From: Arthrobacter sp. ES3-54 | GTDB taxonomy: Bacteria; Actinomycetota; Actinomycetes; Actinomycetales; Micrococcaceae | NCBI RefSeq assembly: GCF_029504395.1 | Contig: NZ_JAQFIF010000007.1 | Span: forward strand, 124,001 to 188,000 | Reading direction: 5' to 3' | Length of the DNA stretch: 64,000 bases | Shown: piece by piece, positions 60,058 through 64,000 of the stretch | Layout of the letters: the number at the start of each line of letters is the position of its first letter | How positions within the stretch are numbered: position 1 is the stretch's first letter | Made by a program: the position numbers and the translations under genes | The notes under the pieces: model-generated | Told to the model about the DNA's origin: nothing | The model's database searches: none | Seen by the model: the letters and a program-made list of their open reading frames with translations, nothing else

Positions 60058-60327
60058 GTCCGCACCGCTGTGCCGCAAGGACGCTAACACCGGCGTGACA
60101 TCCCTGGAGACCCCGCTAAGAGGACCCGAGTCGCTCTCAGGCAAGCACTCGACATCAATCTGGCGGGATAGACATGCCCGTCACTGGCCGTGGCGTGAAT
60201 CAGGCGCGTGGGCTTTCCCTACAGCTAGGATCGAAGCCGTTGCGTTCCTCTCAAAACTGGGTTCAGCAGCCACACGGGATGCGGATATGCCCTGTCTCGG
60301 AAATACCAAAGTGTGATCGGAGAATCA
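60058..60327. other. Boundary region between core chromosome and AT-richer island
   Basis: No gene is supported. TAGGAT at 60226-60231 may be the -10 of the island operon, though no -35 fits. An open frame from 60174 to 60389 overlaps the ATPase gene and has no coding character. GGAGA (60319-60323) is the ribosome-binding site of the ATPase gene. No tRNA or direct repeat marking an insertion end was found here. Confidence 0.5.
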
Positions 60328-62157
60328 GTGACGACTTGGATACGTCGTATCCGCGTTTCTGGCGGCTACCTCAAGGACCTCGACGTTGAATTTGATCGAG
60401 GTCTCAATGTCGTAGTTGGAGCCAGGGGTACCGGGAAGAGCACGTTACTGCGCCTTATCCGTTTTGCCTTGGGTGTCGAATCAGCAGCCGAAGACCGCAC
60501 ACAAGAAGACCACGATGTGGCAGCGATTCTAGGTTCTGGGGAAGTCACCCTTGATATTGAAACCCCATCTGGTCTTCGTCTAATAACAGTCAACGGCCTG
60601 GGTGAAGGACGTGTACGAGAGTTCGCAACGTCAGCACTGGCGCTGGGCCAGAACGAGCTAGAAGCGGTCGCCAGCTCTTCAGATGAACGACGCCAGCTCC
60701 TTGATCTAAGGGCTTCGCTAATTTCGCAGGAGACCGATTATCCCAGCGACGTGGCCGAGACCACGCAGCGCTTGTTCCTGTTGCGGCAACAAGCTGGTGA
60801 TCTGCGGGATAAGACCTTCGGCAGGGAGCAATTGAAGCTCGACCTTGCGTCTGCGGAGGCTGAGGAGTCGCGGCTCACGGCAAAGGCCACTGAGTCCCTA
60901 GCCGACAATCGAAAAACTGTCGCCCAGCACGACGGCAGGCTGACCCAAATCAGTTCGTCAGTGTCCAGAGGTACAGAGTCAATGAACCAGGTCAAGGATC
61001 TGCTCCTTCTGGCTGGCAAGTTGTCAGAGGCGTCAGCTTCCCTCAAGACTGCAAATCTCCCAGATGAGTTCGCGGCCATCATCACTGAGACTGCCCACCG
61101 CAGTAGAACGTCAGCCAAGCAGCTTATAGGTGAGCTTGAGCATGCCCTCATTACCCTCACAAATGCCTTGGAATCACTCAAGTCAGAGCAGGCCGCCCTA
61201 CTCGCGATTGTCGCCCCAATCCGTGCGGACCTCGATGCGTCCGCCGTTGGTCTCGGAGAGGTCACGTCTAAATTACGCGGCATCCGAACCCAACTGGAGG
61301 ATTTGGACTCCACAACAGCACAAATAGCAGCCCTGGAAGCCGAGTCGACAGCGCTACGGAAGCGGAGAGAGGCTAGCCTCGATCAACTCGAGAAATCGCA
61401 GCACGAAAGATTCCTGCATAGGGCCGACATAGCAGCTTCGATTTCAGTTGTCGCAGGGGACGACGTCACAATATCCGTTTCCCATCAATCTGATACGAGC
61501 GATTACTGGAGATCATTGGAACGGGCGTTGAAGGGCAGCGGCATCCAATACAGGCCCTTGGTGGATCGCGCTACCCAAAAACTACTCCCCCGTGAGCTAC
61601 TTCGAATTGCCGAACACCAGAATAGCGATGATCTCGCAACGGTCCTCGGGATTCCAAAGGACCGCGCCACTCGGTTCTTGGCGGCGTTCGATTCCGCCGA
61701 TTCACTTGCTGACCTTGCGCAGATTCAGCTGGCCGACTCAGTTGACTTTATCCTGCGACAAGGTGGGGAGGACAGATTGGTGCAGGAACTTTCCACAGGG
61801 CAGAAATGCGCTGTAACTCTACCAATACTAATAAGTGATGAAAGTCGCACCCTGATTCTCGACCAACCTGAAGACCACCTCGACAACGAATTCCTAGTCA
61901 GCAACATCGTGACAGGTCTCAAACGCCGGACCGCCGGCGGCGCACAGTCGATTATTGCCACACACAACCCGAACATTCCGGTATTGGGAGATGCCGCTCA
62001 GGTGATACATCTCAAGAGCGACGGACGATCCGGCAGAGTGAACCTCAGCGGCAGGGTCGACGCACGACCCGTCAAGACGACAATCACGTCGATACTGGAG
62101 GGCGGAGCAGACGCTTTCGAGCTGCGCGCCAAGTTCTATGGAAATACCGATGAATGA
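60328..62157 (+). CDS. SMC/RecF-like ABC ATPase of the DQPEDxLDN class
   Basis: The 609-residue protein has an ABC-ATPase head split by long helices. Walker A GARGTGKST is at 31-39, the Q-loop region is near ALALGQNELEAV, and the signature is LSTGQ (488-492). Walker B is LILDQPEDHLDN (about 509-519, with Gln where most ABC ATPases have the catalytic Glu), and the switch is IIATHNPNIPV (about His546). Residues about 120-350 are helical with heptad-like coiled-coil character. The DQPEDxLDN class includes TrlF-type and other defence-associated ATPases. GTG 60328 is used, with GGAGA upstream. It overlaps the next gene. Confidence 0.82.
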   Translation: MTTWIRRIRVSGGYLKDLDVEFDRGLNVVVGARGTGKSTLLRLIRFALGVESAAEDRTQEDHDVAAILGSGEVTLDIETPSGLRLITVNGLGEGRVREFATSALALGQNELEAVASSSDERRQLLDLRASLISQETDYPSDVAETTQRLFLLRQQAGDLRDKTFGREQLKLDLASAEAEESRLTAKATESLADNRKTVAQHDGRLTQISSSVSRGTESMNQVKDLLLLAGKLSEASASLKTANLPDEFAAIITETAHRSRTSAKQLIGELEHALITLTNALESLKSEQAALLAIVAPIRADLDASAVGLGEVTSKLRGIRTQLEDLDSTTAQIAALEAESTALRKRREASLDQLEKSQHERFLHRADIAASISVVAGDDVTISVSHQSDTSDYWRSLERALKGSGIQYRPLVDRATQKLLPRELLRIAEHQNSDDLATVLGIPKDRATRFLAAFDSADSLADLAQIQLADSVDFILRQGGEDRLVQELSTGQKCAVTLPILISDESRTLILDQPEDHLDNEFLVSNIVTGLKRRTAGGAQSIIATHNPNIPVLGDAAQVIHLKSDGRSGRVNLSGRVDARPVKTTITSILEGGADAFELRAKFYGNTDE

Positions 62158-63055
62158 CGACCGCAACCTAAGTCAACTGAGGACAAGCCTTGAGAGTCCC
62201 CTCGCCAGCGAGCGGGGAACTGCAGCGCAGGCACTCCTTTCCAGCGAGGAGCAACTTCCTATCGATGTACTAGTGACGGCCTTGGAAAAGGAAACAGTCC
62301 CCATGGTCCGGGACCGGCTACGGCTTCTCATGAAAAAGCGTCCCGCCAATTCCTCAGCGCCGACAGAATCAGCTGTCACTGACACCCTCTCCGACACAGA
62401 AAGCATGCGGACCCTGGAGGAGTTGCTGGGCAATGCGGGCTCCATAATTCGCCACGAAACTGAACCGGCAATAGGCCTACTCCGCCGGGCCGCCACCCGC
62501 GACATCGAGAACTTCAAGAAGAGTGAGACAAACGCGCAAATAGAGATACTCCGTGAAACTATTGATTCGGTGGTCCTGCTTCTAAATATTAATAGACCAT
62601 CAGCCACGAAAACGATTTCGCTAGACGAATTCATGGAGAAGTTGATCGAAAGGCAAGGCCTCGCCAGCGACGTCGACTTCGATAGAATCGCAGATAATGA
62701 CGGAAAAAACCTCCTAACAACGAACCCTGGGCTCCTCGATCTAGCTCTCGTAAATGCGCTTAGGAATGCCTTTGAGGCCCGGAGTTTAAGCGAATCGCAA
62801 TCAAAAATTCGATTATCATACGAATTAGGGCCAAGCGATTTCTGGATCAAAGTGTCAAATCCATTCGATGGAACGACCCTTGCCCAGGAAGACGTCCTTA
62901 TCGTAGGCGCATCTAGCAAGGGATCGTCACGTGGACTAGGGATGCGCACAATTGATCTTGTAGCCAAACGGCTGGGCTATGGCTGGTCCATCAGCGGCAT
63001 TGGCGGTATTGTTCATTTCACTATTTGGGGGAAAACAGAGGATGTCACTACTTAA
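62150..63055 (+). CDS. Soluble histidine-kinase-like (HisKA plus GHKL ATPase) protein
   Basis: The 301-residue protein has a HEAT-like or helical N-terminus (about 1-60), a dimerisation helix with IIRHETEPAIGLL (candidate phosphoacceptor His102-Glu103) and a GHKL ATPase domain. That domain has the N-box LVNALRNAFEA (about 205-215), SNPFDG as a modified G1 box and GSSRGLGMRTIDLVAKRLG as G2. No membrane segment or sensor domain is visible. ATG 62150 overlaps the ATPase stop by 8 bases; an in-frame ATG at 62138 is also possible. It overlaps the response-regulator gene by 14 bases, so the three genes are one transcript. Confidence 0.8.
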   Translation: MNDDRNLSQLRTSLESPLASERGTAAQALLSSEEQLPIDVLVTALEKETVPMVRDRLRLLMKKRPANSSAPTESAVTDTLSDTESMRTLEELLGNAGSIIRHETEPAIGLLRRAATRDIENFKKSETNAQIEILRETIDSVVLLLNINRPSATKTISLDEFMEKLIERQGLASDVDFDRIADNDGKNLLTTNPGLLDLALVNALRNAFEARSLSESQSKIRLSYELGPSDFWIKVSNPFDGTTLAQEDVLIVGASSKGSSRGLGMRTIDLVAKRLGYGWSISGIGGIVHFTIWGKTEDVTT

Positions 63056-64000
63056 GGCAATCATCGTTGAAGACAGCGAAACTTTTGCGAGGACTTTAGA
63101 AGCAACCCTGGACGAACAAGGCTTCGATTCGATAACTTTGGGATCATTGGCAGCGTTTGATGAATGGGAGAGAAGGAGTTCACCCACGGATACGGTGGAT
63201 TTGATTATTCTTGACCGCCAACTCCCCCTGAACTCAAGTTCCGAACCGAAGCATGAGATCGGTGCAGTCATATTCGACAGAATGCTAGCTTCGTTTCCTG
63301 ACGCGCCGATCGTGCACCTCACTGGACATTCTGAACACAACCACCTCATATCGTCCATCATCGATCGTCCAAAGATTTCAACTGGGTCATCCAGCGAACT
63401 GGATTCCGTTTACTACTTCAAGAAGTCTGAAGTGCCGGAGTTTGAGGAACGCGTAAAAAAGATAGCCGAAAGCATCCATGCCATCGATGATATCGAACTG
63501 ATCTTTCGCTCTGATGCTGAAATTAGCCAACAGGATCGGAGACTGCTTCGGCGGATCTGCCACGACTTTGACGGGGCAACAATCGAGGTCAGACCGATGT
63601 CAGGGGGTCTGACTAGCGCGTCTGTTTGGCTGTGCAGAATAACAAGAACCAATAGATCCACCATTGAAGTCATCGCGAAGTCATCAAAACGCAATAACCG
63701 CTACTCCGAGCTGCAGCAAGCCACAAATAGCAGCGCAGGAATAGTCGGGCCGATTCGTCGCGTGACTGGGCTCAGCTATGGGAGGGGCGCTACAATTTAT
63801 CAGTTGGCAGGAAGCAATCCTCGACCACTATTCGAAATGTTCTCCACTGACGTGAAAAGGGCGGCTGAACTGGCGGAAAATGTCCTCCGGAACTTGGAAA
63901 CTGCGAAGACCGATGATGTCGTATCGCTCGAGGATCTTACAAAGCCATTTATCTCGTGGGAAAAGCTCTTGGAAATTTCGGTCAAATTCAATGTTCGCCC
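63042..64000 (+). CDS. Response-regulator receiver fused to an unusual C-terminal domain (partial)
   Basis: The frame starts with ATG 63042 and is open to the window end (319 residues seen). The receiver domain (1-130) has Glu10-Asp11, the phosphoacceptor Asp58 in LIILDRQLPL, Thr94 and Lys127. It is followed by a helix and a second domain. GGLTSASVWLC (188-198), then VIAK (210-213) and a later alpha/beta stretch (GIVGPIRRVTGLSYGRGATI) resemble the nucleotide-binding N-lobe of kinase-like or aminoglycoside-phosphotransferase-like folds. No DNA-binding domain is visible so far. The output is thus probably enzymatic or protein-binding. The 3' end lies outside the window. Confidence 0.75.
   Translation, partial: MSLLKAIIVEDSETFARTLEATLDEQGFDSITLGSLAAFDEWERRSSPTDTVDLIILDRQLPLNSSSEPKHEIGAVIFDRMLASFPDAPIVHLTGHSEHNHLISSIIDRPKISTGSSSELDSVYYFKKSEVPEFEERVKKIAESIHAIDDIELIFRSDAEISQQDRRLLRRICHDFDGATIEVRPMSGGLTSASVWLCRITRTNRSTIEVIAKSSKRNNRYSELQQATNSSAGIVGPIRRVTGLSYGRGATIYQLAGSNPRPLFEMFSTDVKRAAELAENVLRNLETAKTDDVVSLEDLTKPFISWEKLLEISVKFNVR

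Noticed and set aside
60174..60389. Short plus-strand open frame before the island ATPase
   Set aside because: Overlaps the ATPase gene, lacks a ribosome-binding site and shows no coding bias.

Overview
The window is a high-GC actinobacterial chromosome segment. Gene content and promoter style (many leaderless starts, a DtxR/IdeR-type iron box, a 1.7-kb-class Lhr helicase, MocR, PucR and LacI regulators, MHS permeases) fit an Arthrobacter/Pseudarthrobacter-like member of the Micrococcaceae. No rRNA, tRNA, insertion sequence or CRISPR array was recognised. About 50 protein genes are called. Most of the window reads as core or catabolic chromosome; the last 3.7 kb (from about 60.3 kb to the end) is visibly AT-richer and looks acquired. 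Layout: 0-13.4 kb holds a DUF4232 lipoprotein, an overlapping lhr helicase / Nei-type glycosylase repair pair, a divergent yczE-mocR pair with an operator on the mocR -10, an ArsR-like regulator coupled to a START-domain protein, an RluA-type pseudouridine synthase and a DedA protein. 13.4-22.9 kb holds ppc, a TetR unit (NADP oxidoreductase, TetR, DUF1684) with two matching operators, an SDR / acyl-CoA dehydrogenase pair and a GH76 hydrolase. 22.9-31.3 kb holds an iron(III) ABC transporter (binding protein, fused permease, ATPase) whose promoter contains an iron box, a glycogen-debranching-type enzyme, a PAP2 phosphatase, and YdeI-like and VOC-like proteins. 31.4-42.8 kb is a catabolic locus: a five-gene minus-strand operon (MHS permease, ThDP enzyme, aldehyde dehydrogenase, YtcJ amidohydrolase, M20 hydrolase) divergent from PucR, a second MHS permease, RidA and an RraA-family protein. 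42.9-52.7 kb holds a NUDIX-like protein, two uncharacterised proteins, tgt, a LacI-controlled Gfo/Idh/MocA plus isomerase sugar or inositol locus, and an AbiEi/DUF559-like protein. 52.9-60 kb holds a queuosine-precursor transporter, an MHS permease, a ThiD/PdxK kinase, a frameshifted lipoprotein serpin and a PoxB-type pyruvate oxidase. Two things stand out. First, 60,328 to the end is a tightly overlapping three-gene operon: an SMC/RecF-like ABC ATPase of the DQPEDxLDN class, a soluble histidine-kinase-like protein, and a response regulator fused to a non-DNA-binding C-terminal domain that runs off the window. It resembles no regulator pair or defence system I can name exactly and is the best candidate for an undescribed system. 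Second, a family of about 70-bp nested palindromes (two TCGCCGGAA arms, two TTCCGGCGA arms) occurs ten times in gaps between genes, usually just downstream of stop codons, with one copy internally expanded and one pair embedded in a 176-bp tandem duplication.
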